NCBI RefSeq assembly: GCF_000941055.1
Contig: NZ_CP007202.1
Span: forward strand, 2,712,437 to 2,776,436
Direction: 5' to 3'
DNA: 64,000 nucleotides
Source: Siansivirga zeaxanthinifaciens CC-SAMT-1
Lineage (GTDB): Bacteria > Bacteroidota > Bacteroidia > Flavobacteriales > Flavobacteriaceae
The position numbers were made by a program, and so were the translations under genes. Below the pieces are notes generated by a model. That model saw only the letters and a list, made by a program, of their open reading frames with translations, ran no database searches and was not told the origin of the DNA. Below are positions 43,095-51,416 of the stretch, piece after piece. Every line of letters starts with the position of its first letter. Position 1 is the stretch's first letter.

Positions 43095-43394
43095 TACGTT
43101 TCATTTTTAAATTGTGAATAATGAGCATTGCGCAATGCTGTTTTGAAATTTCTGATGCTAAGTAACCAAGCATTGCAAACTCAATCAAAAATAAAACGCA
43201 GAGTGCAGAGTGAGTGCAGAGTGTTTTGTTTGTGAAACCCTTTAAAAACCTTGTTATTTATTGATTTCATACAGAAAAATAAAAACGCAGAGTGCAGAGT
43301 GTGCAGAGTGTTTTGTGATAGAATTTCACTAAAAAAGAGGAACTATAATTAGCCACTAAAGTTCTTTTGGTGGCTAATTATAGGAGAACTATTT
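43095..43394. promoter_or_regulatory. Non-coding block with iteron-like repeats (possible origin)
   Basis: No gene is seen. From 43198 to 43310 there are two clusters of three copies of (T)GCAGAGTG: 43198-43205, 43204-43212, 43215-43223, then 43287-43294, 43293-43301, 43302-43310. Each cluster is preceded by an A-rich ACGC and followed by TTTTGT. The 60 bp between the clusters is AT-rich. Position upstream of the primase operon fits an iteron-type origin or control site. The rest is AT-rich spacer and the terminator at 43343. Confidence 0.6.
43343..43383 (-). terminator. Terminator of the integrase-RteC operon
   Basis: CTATAATTAGCCAC (43343-43356) and GTGGCTAATTATAG (43370-43383) are a perfect 14-bp inverted repeat. 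On the minus strand TTCCTCTTTTTT follows. It lies just after the RteC-like gene stop at 43395. Confidence 0.75.
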
Positions 43395-44402
43395 TCAAAA
43401 CAATTGAACAATTTGGACCAAATGGTCTTTTCGTTTTAGTCGTTTTCCGGAAGCATTTCGTAATTGTGAATCCATGAACTCCTTTCCGTTTTTATCTACA
43501 AAGCAAGAAGCCGTAATCAACCAAATATCATTTTTGAGGTCCACAATCTTTTGAGATTCATACATCAACTCTTTGATAAACCATTGCAGTTCCTTAGTTG
43601 AGCCAATCCATTTAATCCGTTTTTGATGTGTAATTTCTTTGTTTCTGAAAATGTTTTTAAACTGTTCTAATTCGGTTGAAGCATCAATGAAGGCGTGTTC
43701 CTTTAATAACTGAAATGCTTCTAAAAAGCCATGAATATTAGATTGAAAGTATTTAGGATTCTTAATAAGGGCTTTCAATTGCAGAGAATGAATATCACCT
43801 TCCATTTTTCGACTATTAGATTTCCGGCTAATCGCCTTTTGGGGTGTAGGTGTTTGATTAATGGCTTTCCAATCGTTGATAGAATCAATCAGTCCTTTTG
43901 TTAAAAATGAGCTTTCATACTGTCGAATAAGCATGGTTAAGAATTTATCAAAAACCGATTTATCTCCTTCAAAACTATCATTCAGTTGGTAATTCAGGAA
44001 AGAATCCAGTTGAAGCAATTTTAATTGGTATTGCTTTAGCTTTAGAGCAAACCAATAATCAAAATCATCGTGATGACTTTCAATAATAATTGGATAGTCA
44101 TATTGATAGCACTTGTTATTACTGAAAAAGAATTCGATACGAAATAACTCTTCTGTGCTGCCACAAGCATCTCGGTATTCCTTTTCCTTTCTGTTAAAGT
44201 ATTTGTAAAAACTAGCTTCGTTTTCATCGTAATCATCTATCCCAAAAACCGCCTCGGCATTTTTAGTGATTTCAACCTGAATGTTATGAAGAAGTTGAGT
44301 TGCCTCATCTTCTGAAATTTCTTGACCTAAAAAAGCACTTCGTTCAAAATCCCATATATCGGCAAGGTCAATTTTGTAATAGGTAAAATTCGCAAGTATC
44401 AT
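43395..44402 (-). CDS. RteC-domain-like protein
   Basis: The protein has 335 residues, all helical, no signal. It is similar in shape to RteC proteins of Bacteroides conjugative transposons, which control excision genes: an N-terminal acidic region (DEATQLLHNIQVEITKNAEAVF), 'EYRDACGSTEELFRIEFFF', and a C-terminal 'KRIKWIGSTKELQWFIKELMYESQ' that matches the usual I-x-W-x-G-x-x-x-E-L-x-x-F/L pattern. Its start overlaps the integrase stop by 4 bp, so it is co-translated with integrase. I infer control of excision or element gene expression. Family call moderate. Confidence 0.6.
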   Translation of the reverse strand: MILANFTYYKIDLADIWDFERSAFLGQEISEDEATQLLHNIQVEITKNAEAVFGIDDYDENEASFYKYFNRKEKEYRDACGSTEELFRIEFFFSNNKCYQYDYPIIIESHHDDFDYWFALKLKQYQLKLLQLDSFLNYQLNDSFEGDKSVFDKFLTMLIRQYESSFLTKGLIDSINDWKAINQTPTPQKAISRKSNSRKMEGDIHSLQLKALIKNPKYFQSNIHGFLEAFQLLKEHAFIDASTELEQFKNIFRNKEITHQKRIKWIGSTKELQWFIKELMYESQKIVDLKNDIWLITASCFVDKNGKEFMDSQLRNASGKRLKRKDHLVQIVQLF

Positions 44403-45514
44403 AAGTCTAAATCGGGTATTATGTTAGCAGCATCCACTTTCTTTTTATCAATAATCTTAGCGTAAACCTGAGTGGTTTTCAGTTCACGATGTCCCAATAA
44501 CTTTGAAACCGTATAAATATCCGTTCCTAAAGTCAATTGCAGTGTAGCATAAGTATGTCGGGCACAGTGGAAGGTGATGGTTTTTGAAATGCCAGCCTTC
44601 ATCATCCATTGTTGCAATTTCACATTATGCCAAGCCGAATATTTTAAGCCTTTAAACACACGTTCCTCATTTTCTCCTTTTTCACCCAATAGATCACGAG
44701 CTTGTTTTGAAATTGGCAAAGTTTCAACCCCTTGAGTTTTCTTCTGACGGAATCGAATATACCAACCTTGTTCCTCTGAATGTTGAACTTCTTGCCAAAC
44801 TAACTTATTAATGTCCGACCAACGCAATCCGGTTAAACAGCTAAAAATAAAAGCTGTTTTAAGCATGGGTATTTCACAATCAGCTTTAGTAACTGCTTTA
44901 AGTTCCTCCAAGGTTAAAAACTCACGTTCCGTTTCACCTTGTTTAAATCCTGGTACTTCAATAGCAGGATTGTAGCTAATCATTTTATCTCTAACCGCTT
45001 GTTTCAAACAGGCTTTTACCTTGTTGAAATAGGAGTAACAGGAATTTTGAGAGAGAGGTTGTTCACTTTTTGTTTTGGCTGTGTTTTTTAGGTATTCCTT
45101 AAAACCTTCCAGCCACTTACTATCCACCTGAGAGAAAAGCACATCTTCACCTTTGTATTTTATAAGGTGTTTCAGTACACTATCCCAATTACCATAATTA
45201 CCGGTGCTATTGTATCGTTTATTGGTCTGTTCTTCGAAGTACTTTATAAAATTTGCCGAAGTATCACCTTTCACGAAATGTCCAAAACCATGTTGTTCGT
45301 GCTGTTCTTCCATAAATCGTTTGGATCGAATACTTTCAGCCAAAAGCATGGTTTTCTTGTTGTGTTCACGGTCTTTGCTGTTCCTTGGATTAGGATAGGT
45401 ATAGAGTTTAAGGTATTCCTTTACTCTTTTCTTTTCGGCATTTGGGAAATAGCAATCTAAATAAATGCTTTCTCTACCATCTGCTAATTTTTTCTTTCTG
45501 ATTGATATTTTCAT
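44399..45514 (-). CDS. Tyrosine recombinase (integrase) of the island
   Basis: The protein has 371 residues. An arm-type N-terminal domain (MKISIRKKKLADGRESIYLDCYFP) and SAM-like core-binding domain (NSCYSYFNKVKACLKQAVRDKMI) precede the catalytic domain. Active residues visible: Arg231 in TGLRWSD, His316-x-x-Arg319 in FHCARHTYAT, His342 in LLGHRELK and the nucleophile Tyr351 in TTQVYAKI. All are present, so it should be active. It overlaps both neighbours (excisionase-like by 4 bp, RteC-like by 4 bp). Target: the mnmE 3' end, inferred from the flanking 18-bp repeats. Confidence 0.95.
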   Translation of the reverse strand: MKISIRKKKLADGRESIYLDCYFPNAEKKRVKEYLKLYTYPNPRNSKDREHNKKTMLLAESIRSKRFMEEQHEQHGFGHFVKGDTSANFIKYFEEQTNKRYNSTGNYGNWDSVLKHLIKYKGEDVLFSQVDSKWLEGFKEYLKNTAKTKSEQPLSQNSCYSYFNKVKACLKQAVRDKMISYNPAIEVPGFKQGETEREFLTLEELKAVTKADCEIPMLKTAFIFSCLTGLRWSDINKLVWQEVQHSEEQGWYIRFRQKKTQGVETLPISKQARDLLGEKGENEERVFKGLKYSAWHNVKLQQWMMKAGISKTITFHCARHTYATLQLTLGTDIYTVSKLLGHRELKTTQVYAKIIDKKKVDAANIIPDLDL

Positions 45515-45942
45515 GCTTTTATGGTTTTCGGGTTTTGGAATAGGTTGTCGATGTCGCTTCTTTTAATGTAAACCTTTCGATTACCAAGAGTATAAAGTGG
45601 TAGTTTACCGGATTCTGTTAATCTGTAAATAGAAGTTCTGCTCATATTCAATAGAGTTCCTACTTCTTTTACCGTTAAATAAGGTCTTAGAGAAAGATGT
45701 ATTTCTGTTTCAATAGATTTAATACTTGCAGCTATTTCTTCAAGCAGTAAGTTTGTTTTAATAGCTGAAGATTTTACCAATTCCTTTTCACTTACCTGTT
45801 GGTGAGTACTTTCTCTTTTGCTTTGCTTGTAGGCTCGTTGATTGCATTTGTGGGAACAATACTTGGTTGTTCGCTTCTGTGCTACAAATTCATTGTGGCA
45901 ATACAGACAAATTTTGTTGTAGGGTGTGTTCGCTTTACTCAT
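45511..45942 (-). CDS. Zinc-finger plus HTH protein, probable excisionase
   Basis: The protein has 143 residues from the ATG at 45942; the frame stays open further upstream into the att region but that part is unlikely to be coding. The N-terminal zinc finger has CLYCHNEF and CSHKCNQRAY (C-x2-C and C-x3-C). The C-terminal HTH is excisionase-like: 'LTVKEVGTLLNMSRTSIYRLTESGKLPLYTLGNRKVYIKRSDIDNLF'. A fused Zn finger and Xis-type HTH is less common than HTH alone. It overlaps integrase by 4 bp and lies next to the attachment region with five 10-bp-phased repeats, its likely binding site. Confidence 0.8.
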   Translation of the reverse strand: MSKANTPYNKICLYCHNEFVAQKRTTKYCSHKCNQRAYKQSKRESTHQQVSEKELVKSSAIKTNLLLEEIAASIKSIETEIHLSLRPYLTVKEVGTLLNMSRTSIYRLTESGKLPLYTLGNRKVYIKRSDIDNLFQNPKTIKA

Positions 45943-45948
45943 TTTTTT

Positions 45949-45993
45949 GTTTCTCGTTGTTTCAATTTGTTTCACAATGTTTCTGATTGTTTC
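45949..45993. repeat. Five GTTTC repeats at exact 10-bp spacing
   Basis: GTTTC begins at 45949, 45959, 45969, 45979 and 45989, one per helical turn, immediately before the excisionase-like gene. This is typical of cooperative binding on one DNA face. Confidence 0.85.
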
Positions 45994-46026
45994 AAAATTG
46001 AACAGCTTAAAATTTCTGTGTCCCTT

Positions 46027-46106
46027 TTTGTCCCCCAGAGCCGTTTGAGGGACAAACGAGGGACAAAAGTACGCAAAAAGGGACAAAATATCTAAAATTT
46101 TGTCCC
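46027..46106. repeat. Five GGGACAAA/TTTGTCCC sites (probable integrase arm sites)
   Basis: TTTGTCCC occurs at 46027-46034 and 46099-46106. GGGACAAA occurs at 46049-46056, 46060-46067 and 46080-46087. They lie between the phased repeats and the mnmE junction. Confidence 0.8.
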
Positions 46107-46188
46107 CCGTGTAATTTTGTAAAAAACTTGTAAAGTAATTGTAAATAAAGGATTTACATTGTGAAATTTTGCGAAAGTTTGCGTCAAC

Positions 46189-46206
46189 TTACTTCCCGAT
46201 ACAGAA
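46189..46206. other. Right attachment site copy at the mnmE stop codon
   Basis: TTACTTCCCGATACAGAA is the complement of the last six mnmE codons (Phe-Cys-Ile-Gly-Lys-stop). It matches the left copy at 16 of 18 positions. Confidence 0.85.
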
Positions 46207-47586
46207 ATTAGCAAAAATATTACCAAGTAAATCGTCGTTGGTTATTTCGCCAGTAATTTCCCCGAAATAATATAAGGCCTGGCGAATATCGATTGCTAAT
46301 AAGTCGCCAGACAAACCAGTTTCTAAACCAAACTTAACTTTATCGACCTCTTCTAAGGCTTTAAGTAAAGAATCATAATGTCTTGTATTTGTAACAATTG
46401 TATCATTATTTCTTAATGCGCCTGTATTTACAAAACTTAAAAGTTTGTCTTTTAACGCATCGACACCCACGCCTTGTTTTGCAGATAATAAATGTATTTG
46501 AGGAATTTCTAATTGTACTTTAGCAATTAAATTGTCATCTAATTTATCAACCTTATTAGCAACAACTAACAAAGGTTTTAATGGGTATTTATTCTTTATT
46601 TTTTCTATTTCAATTTTAAAAGATGTAATAAAGGCTTCTTCTTTAAAATTTGTACTATCCGCCAGAAAAACAACCACCTGTGCTTGTTCAATTTTTTCAA
46701 ATGTTTTTTTAATCCCGATACTTTCTACCACATCTTTTGTTTCTCTAATACCAGCGGTATCTATAAAACGAAAACCTATACCTCCTATTGAAATTTCATC
46801 TTCAATGGTATCTCTAGTAGTTCCTGCAATCTCAGAAACTATAGCGCGTTCTTCATTTAAAAGCGCATTTAAAAGGGTCGATTTACCAACATTGGGTTCG
46901 CCTACAATGGCTACAGGTATGCCATTTTTAATTACGTTACCAACGGCAAACGAGTCTATTAATCGTTTTAAAACAAAGGTAATTCTGTCTGTTAACTCTT
47001 TAAACTGACCTCTATCTGCAAATTCCACGTCTTCTTCAGCAAAATCTAATTCCAGTTCTATTAACGAAGCAAAATTTAATAATTCTTCACGTAGTTTAGA
47101 AATTTCAGAAGAAAACCCACCACGCATTTGTTGCATCGCAATTTGGTGCGACGCTTCGTTATCGCTCGAAATTAAATCGGCAACAGCTTCGGCCTGACTT
47201 AAATCTAATTTTCCGTTTAAAAAAGCACGTAATGTAAATTCGCCAGCACTGGCCATACGGCAACCTTTTCTAAGAAATAATTGTATAATTTCTTGTTGAA
47301 TATAATTTGAACCATGACAAGATATTTCGACAACATCTTCACCCGTATAAGAATTTGGGTTTTTAAATATAGAAACCAAGACTTCGTCTATTGTTTTGTC
47401 TCCATCCATGATGTGTCCTAAATGAATGGTATGCGTTTTCTGTTTCGCTAATGTTTTTTGCTTTTTTACCGATTTAAATGATTGATCGGCCAATGCAATG
47501 GCTTGTTCGCCAGACAAACGAATAACGGCAATGGCTCCTGCTCCAGAGGGTGTTGCTAAAGCTACAATGGTGTCTTTACTTATCAT
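46189..47586 (-). CDS. mnmE: tRNA modification GTPase MnmE
   Basis: This 465-residue protein works with MnmG to form the carboxymethylaminomethyl group on wobble U34 of tRNA. The N-terminal tetrahydrofolate-binding domain starts DTIVALATPSGAGAIAVIRLSG. The G domain shows GEPNVGKST (G1), DTAGIRET (G3) and NKVDK (G4). The C-terminus is FCIGK, whose Cys is conserved in the family. The island is inserted exactly at the stop codon and restores it, so the protein is complete. It is the chromosomal anchor of the element. Confidence 0.97.
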   Translation of the reverse strand: MISKDTIVALATPSGAGAIAVIRLSGEQAIALADQSFKSVKKQKTLAKQKTHTIHLGHIMDGDKTIDEVLVSIFKNPNSYTGEDVVEISCHGSNYIQQEIIQLFLRKGCRMASAGEFTLRAFLNGKLDLSQAEAVADLISSDNEASHQIAMQQMRGGFSSEISKLREELLNFASLIELELDFAEEDVEFADRGQFKELTDRITFVLKRLIDSFAVGNVIKNGIPVAIVGEPNVGKSTLLNALLNEERAIVSEIAGTTRDTIEDEISIGGIGFRFIDTAGIRETKDVVESIGIKKTFEKIEQAQVVVFLADSTNFKEEAFITSFKIEIEKIKNKYPLKPLLVVANKVDKLDDNLIAKVQLEIPQIHLLSAKQGVGVDALKDKLLSFVNTGALRNNDTIVTNTRHYDSLLKALEEVDKVKFGLETGLSGDLLAIDIRQALYYFGEITGEITNDDLLGNIFANFCIGK

Positions 47587-47790
47587 GAAACAAAAATAGA
47601 AAATTTGAGTTCGTAAAATTCATTATCAAATGAGTTTCTCAAAACTTAATTTCAATAAAATATTCCTTTTACTTTTTTAATACCTTTATTAAATATTTAA
47701 TTTTTTAAATAATACACAATAATTACTGACAATTAATTACTTTGTAGAAAATATAATATCTTCGTTATCCCTAACGAATTATATTAATAA

Positions 47791-48213
47791 ATGAAAGTTA
47801 TTGAAAGCAGTTTATATGCGCAAGTTGAATCGCATGTTGAAACAGACTTAGGTCATCTCTATTTTTTTAAAAATTTTATTATTTCAGAATTTAATGAAGG
47901 TGTAGAAGTTAATTTTAACAGTTTTGAAACTGTTAGGTTTTTAACTGAAAAACATTTTCAAAATCAACCCTATGGTTTTATTAGTAATCGGGTAAACTCT
48001 TACGCTATTAAACTTACAGATGCACCGCTTTTTTTAAAAACGTGTCATGCCATGAAAGCCTATGCTGTTGTAACCTACAATGAATTTACAGAAGGCGTAT
48101 TGAAGCTTGAAAAACACTTTTTTAACTTTAACCGAGAAAATTTTTACTCTGTAGAAAATGCTGTAAGCTGGGTAGAAAGCTCCTTACAAATTAACCAAAA
48201 GCAAGTAAATTAG
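47791..48213 (+). CDS. Hypothetical cytoplasmic protein (SpoIIAA/STAS-like?)
   Basis: The protein has 140 residues, no signal. Alternating strands and helices (IESSLYAQVESHV, DLGHLYFFKNFIISEFNEGVEVNF, 'PYGFISNRVNSYAIKL', 'AYAVVTYNEFTEGVLKLEKHFF', 'YSVENAVSWVESSL') resemble the SpoIIAA/STAS-like fold of small flavobacterial proteins, where the last helix carries a 'sleeve' of this kind. I do not know its function. It stands alone on the plus strand between mnmE and the S1 gene, with which it converges 2 bp apart. Confidence 0.6.
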   Translation: MKVIESSLYAQVESHVETDLGHLYFFKNFIISEFNEGVEVNFNSFETVRFLTEKHFQNQPYGFISNRVNSYAIKLTDAPLFLKTCHAMKAYAVVTYNEFTEGVLKLEKHFFNFNRENFYSVENAVSWVESSLQINQKQVN

Positions 48214-48215
48214 GT

Positions 48216-49049
48216 TTACGATAATAAATAAATACCATCGTCTTTTATTTCAATTTGGCGCTGTTTATATAGTGTTCCAACAGCCTTCTTAAAGTTTTTC
48301 TTACTCATTTGTAAAATGTCTTTAATGGCTTCTGGATCGGATTTATCGGTTAGATTTAAATAACCGCTGTTATCTTGCAATTCCTGCATGATTCGGTCGG
48401 CGTTAGGCTCTATATTTCTATAGCCTATTTGCCCTAAAGAAATGTCTAATTTATTACCCGGACGAATTTTTTTTACGATGCCCTTCAGTTTATCACCTAC
48501 GCTTAAATCTGTAAAAATATTGTCGTTGTAAATAAGCCCCATGTGTTTTTTATTTACAATAACATTCATACCAATATCAGATGGATGCGATACAATTAAA
48601 TCGACCTCTTCAAATTGTTTTACAGTAAGCTCTTTATTGTCTAAAAAACTATTTGTTTTACTTGAAGCTGCCAGTCGGCCTGTTTTTTCATCTAAATAAC
48701 AATACACTAAATACCAGCCTTTTGGTTTCATTTTAAAGGCTTGTTCTTTAAACGGACAAAATAATTGTTTTACCAAACCCCAGTCTAAAAAAGCACCATG
48801 CTCTGTTACTTCACTGCAACGTAGCAAAGCAAATTCGCCCAATTTAATATAAGGCATATCTGTTGTGGCTACAGGGCGTTCTTCATTATCTAAATAAACA
48901 AACACATCGAGCTTATCCCAAATTTTGAAAGATTCTGGCACATACCTATTTGGAAGTAATACTTGGTTATCGTCTTCATCTACCAAATACATACCATGAT
49001 CGGTTTCACGAAGTATTTCTAATGTATTTATTTGTCCTATTTGTATCAT
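48216..49049 (-). CDS. S1-domain RNA-binding protein, CvfB family
   Basis: The protein has 277 residues. Tandem S1-like barrels are visible: IGQINTLEILRETDHGMYLVDEDDNQVLLP, then 'LGEFALLRCSEVTEHGAFLDWGLVKQLFCPFKEQ', then 'SVGDKLKGIVKKIRPGNKLDISLG', followed by a C-terminal winged helix (DKSDPEAIKDILQMSKKNFKKAVGTLYKQRQIEI). This domain order is that of CvfB (YitL), an RNA-binding protein that affects virulence and translation in firmicutes; the exact role in flavobacteria is unknown. A terminator upstream at 49123 isolates it from the DUF2853 gene. Confidence 0.85.
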   Translation of the reverse strand: MIQIGQINTLEILRETDHGMYLVDEDDNQVLLPNRYVPESFKIWDKLDVFVYLDNEERPVATTDMPYIKLGEFALLRCSEVTEHGAFLDWGLVKQLFCPFKEQAFKMKPKGWYLVYCYLDEKTGRLAASSKTNSFLDNKELTVKQFEEVDLIVSHPSDIGMNVIVNKKHMGLIYNDNIFTDLSVGDKLKGIVKKIRPGNKLDISLGQIGYRNIEPNADRIMQELQDNSGYLNLTDKSDPEAIKDILQMSKKNFKKAVGTLYKQRQIEIKDDGIYLLS

Positions 49050-49122
49050 GCTGCAAAGGTAATAATATTACTAAGAGATTTTTTTAATTTGAAACTATTT
49101 TAAACTGAAATTTGGATCAAAA

Positions 49123-49154
49123 AAAAGCGTCTCAAATTCAATTGAAACGCTTTT
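49123..49154. terminator. Terminator after the DUF2853 gene
   Basis: AAAAGCGTCTCAA (49123-49135) pairs with TTGAAACGCTTTT (49142-49154) except for one mismatched pair, with T-rich and A-rich ends, so it can work in both directions. Confidence 0.8.
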
Positions 49155-49175
49155 GCTCTATAGAAACGATATAAA

Positions 49176-49514
49176 TTAATAAACAGATTCTTTTTTGAAG
49201 TGTTTAGTTAATAAATAGTATACGACTGCTCTGTATTTATTACGATTCGATTTTCCGTAAAGTTCCATAACGGCATCGATGCCTTTATCTAACTCGGGGC
49301 TGTCTGCCAATCCTAATTTTTTAATTAAAAAATTATTTTTTACGGTTGCTAATTCCGATTCGTCTGAACCTGAAACCGTTGAAGAATCTGCATTATAAAT
49401 TGATGGTCCGCAACCAATGGTTACTTTAGTTAATAAATCCATGTCTGCTGTTACACCACATTTTTCTTTTAAATCTGCAGCATATTTTGCAATTAATTCA
49501 TCGCGTTTGCTCAT
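49176..49514 (-). CDS. DUF2853 family protein
   Basis: This 112-residue cytoplasmic helical protein has the DUF2853 pattern: KRDELIAKYAADLKEKCGVTADMDLLTKVTIGCGPSIYNADSSTVSGSDESELATVKNNFLIKKLGL in outline, with 'CGPSIYN' and 'SELATVKNNFLIKKLGL' as landmarks, and a final 'NRNKYRAVVYYLLTKHF' helix. No function is known for the family. It is a short single gene with its own terminator, in the same direction as the menaquinone operon upstream (91 bp from menD). Confidence 0.8.
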   Translation of the reverse strand: MSKRDELIAKYAADLKEKCGVTADMDLLTKVTIGCGPSIYNADSSTVSGSDESELATVKNNFLIKKLGLADSPELDKGIDAVMELYGKSNRNKYRAVVYYLLTKHFKKESVY

Positions 49515-49605
49515 AATAAAATTTTAAATTAAGTTAATAAATTGAATTAAAGATACTTAAAATATGACACATATTGAAAGTAAAGTCACATATTTAACCA
49601 TAATT

Positions 49606-51366
49606 TTACTTCAAAAATTCAAAATAGTTTAAAAGCACTTCATCGTTAACCAACTTAGGAGTAAAAATTTCTAACAATTTAGGCTCTTCACCATCCATAT
49701 AAAAAGTCTTTAAAGCATTTTCTAGGGTTACTTCTGTAGACACACTTTTATAAGCAAAGCCATACATGGCAGCCAACTGTTTGGCAGTAAGTGTATGATT
49801 GGTTTCAAAATAAGTATCGAAATTCTCGGTATTCTTATGTCCGGGAAGAATTCTAAAAATACCTCCACCCGTGTTATTTACAACAATAATTCTAAAGTTT
49901 TTTGGTATATAATTATTCCAAAGAGCATTGCTATCGTAGAAAAAGCTCAAATCGCCTGTTATAAAAACCGTTTGTTTTTTGTTGGCAACGGCACAACCAA
50001 TAGCCGTTGATGTACTGCCATCTATACCACTGGTACCGCGATTACAGTACACCTCAATACTTTTATTAATATTAAAAAGTTGAGCATACCGAATGGCCGA
50101 ACTATTCCCTATTTGCAAAACAGTGTTATTAGGAACGCTTTTTAATAATTTATCGAACACCATAAAATCGGAAAATGGTATTTGTTCTAAATATTCGGCA
50201 TGTCGCTTTTGGCGTTTGTTTTTTACCGCATTCCAGGTAGAACTGTAGTTGCTTTTTACGTAATGTGTAATTTTTGGCAGGAACGATTCGAAAAACTTAT
50301 TCGGTTCTATTTCTATATGATTGCTTAAACAGAAAAAAGTATCCATCGCCTCTTTACTATCGATGTGCCAATGGTGTTTTGGCTGATATTTTCTTAAGAA
50401 GGTTTTAATTTTTTTAGATACAATTAAACCGCCAAAGGTTATTAAAATATCGGGTTGTAATTGCTTCTCTTCATCTTCCGTTAAGGGAGATATTAATTGA
50501 TCGATACTAGATATAAAACTATGGTGATATAAATTTGAAGTGGTTTCGGTTAATACAATCACACTATTGTCGTTAGCCAAATCGTCTAACCATTTTTTAT
50601 CAATTTCATTGGGATTATTAACGCCCACTAAAATCATTTTTTTTGCAGCCAAATTCCAATCATCCAGGCAGGTTTGCATGGTATAGTTTTCGATGGATCT
50701 TGGTTTTACCACGGGCTCGGTAGCTTTTGGCTTTACGGTGGGTTTCTCTACCGTTTGATACAAAGGCTCATCAAATGGAATGTTAATATGAATAGGGCCT
50801 TTTTTAATGATTGAAAAATTAATAGCGGTGTCTATTTCTTCTTCGTTATGGGTTTGAATATCTTTTTGTAAGCCTAAAAAGCGTTCAATTTTATCTTCAA
50901 TATTCTTCATTATTGGCAACTCTTCGTTACCAGGTACATTTTTCTCGTCTTTTAAATCGAGTTTTAAATTAGCTGAATATAATATATGATTTTCAAAAAC
51001 ATTTTTCTGATTAATGGTCTGCCCATCTCCTATTCCAATAAGGTGTTTAGGTCTATCGGCAGATAGAACGATTAAAGGAATACTGCTATAAAACGCTTCG
51101 GCTACAGCCGGATAATAATTTAAAAGCGCACTACCCGAAGTACAAACAACAGCCGTTGGTTTCTGGATTTGTTGTGCAATACCCATAGCAAAAAAAGCAG
51201 CACAACGCTCGTCTACAATACTGTAGCACTTAAAATACGGGTCGTTAGTAAAACCTATGGTTAAAGGTGCATTTCTACTGCCTGGAGATATTACTATGTG
51301 TTGTATGCCTTTAGCTTTACAAAGTGCAATAACTGTTTGTGCAAGTGGTATTTTTGGGTATATCAT
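49606..51366 (-). CDS. menD: MenD, SEPHCHC synthase (menaquinone synthesis)
   Basis: This 586-residue ThDP enzyme joins isochorismate and 2-oxoglutarate to form SEPHCHC. The N-terminal domain has 'GIQHIVISPGSRNAPLTIGF' with the SPGSRNAP signature, 'CTSGSALLNYYPAVAEAFYS', and 'LSADRPKHLIGIGDGQTINQ'. The C-terminal ThDP motif is 'VFITGDLSFFYDSNALWNNYIPKNFRIIVVNNTGGGIF' (GDLSF...NN). Full length. It follows the isochorismate synthase gene after 50 bp, and a thioesterase lies upstream, so this is a menaquinone operon, as expected for a respiratory flavobacterium. Confidence 0.97.
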   Translation of the reverse strand: MIYPKIPLAQTVIALCKAKGIQHIVISPGSRNAPLTIGFTNDPYFKCYSIVDERCAAFFAMGIAQQIQKPTAVVCTSGSALLNYYPAVAEAFYSSIPLIVLSADRPKHLIGIGDGQTINQKNVFENHILYSANLKLDLKDEKNVPGNEELPIMKNIEDKIERFLGLQKDIQTHNEEEIDTAINFSIIKKGPIHINIPFDEPLYQTVEKPTVKPKATEPVVKPRSIENYTMQTCLDDWNLAAKKMILVGVNNPNEIDKKWLDDLANDNSVIVLTETTSNLYHHSFISSIDQLISPLTEDEEKQLQPDILITFGGLIVSKKIKTFLRKYQPKHHWHIDSKEAMDTFFCLSNHIEIEPNKFFESFLPKITHYVKSNYSSTWNAVKNKRQKRHAEYLEQIPFSDFMVFDKLLKSVPNNTVLQIGNSSAIRYAQLFNINKSIEVYCNRGTSGIDGSTSTAIGCAVANKKQTVFITGDLSFFYDSNALWNNYIPKNFRIIVVNNTGGGIFRILPGHKNTENFDTYFETNHTLTAKQLAAMYGFAYKSVSTEVTLENALKTFYMDGEEPKLLEIFTPKLVNDEVLLNYFEFLK

Positions 51367-51416
51367 ATCCTTTAAATCAATATGTAAAAGTAATAATACC
51401 CTGCTAAAATCCCTAA

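Noticed and set aside
43198..43310. CRISPR array
   Set aside because: Repeats are 9 bp with 0-2 bp gaps in only two clusters, there are no spacers of regular length and no cas genes. An iteron-like reading fits better.
45942..46086. Longer N-terminus for the excisionase-like gene
   Set aside because: The open frame reaches 46086, but it covers the phased GTTTC and GGGACAAA repeats, and the ATG at 45942 starts just before the zinc finger.
46189..47586. mnmE disrupted by the island
   Set aside because: The reading frame ends in the conserved FCIGK and a stop codon within the attachment core, so the protein is complete.
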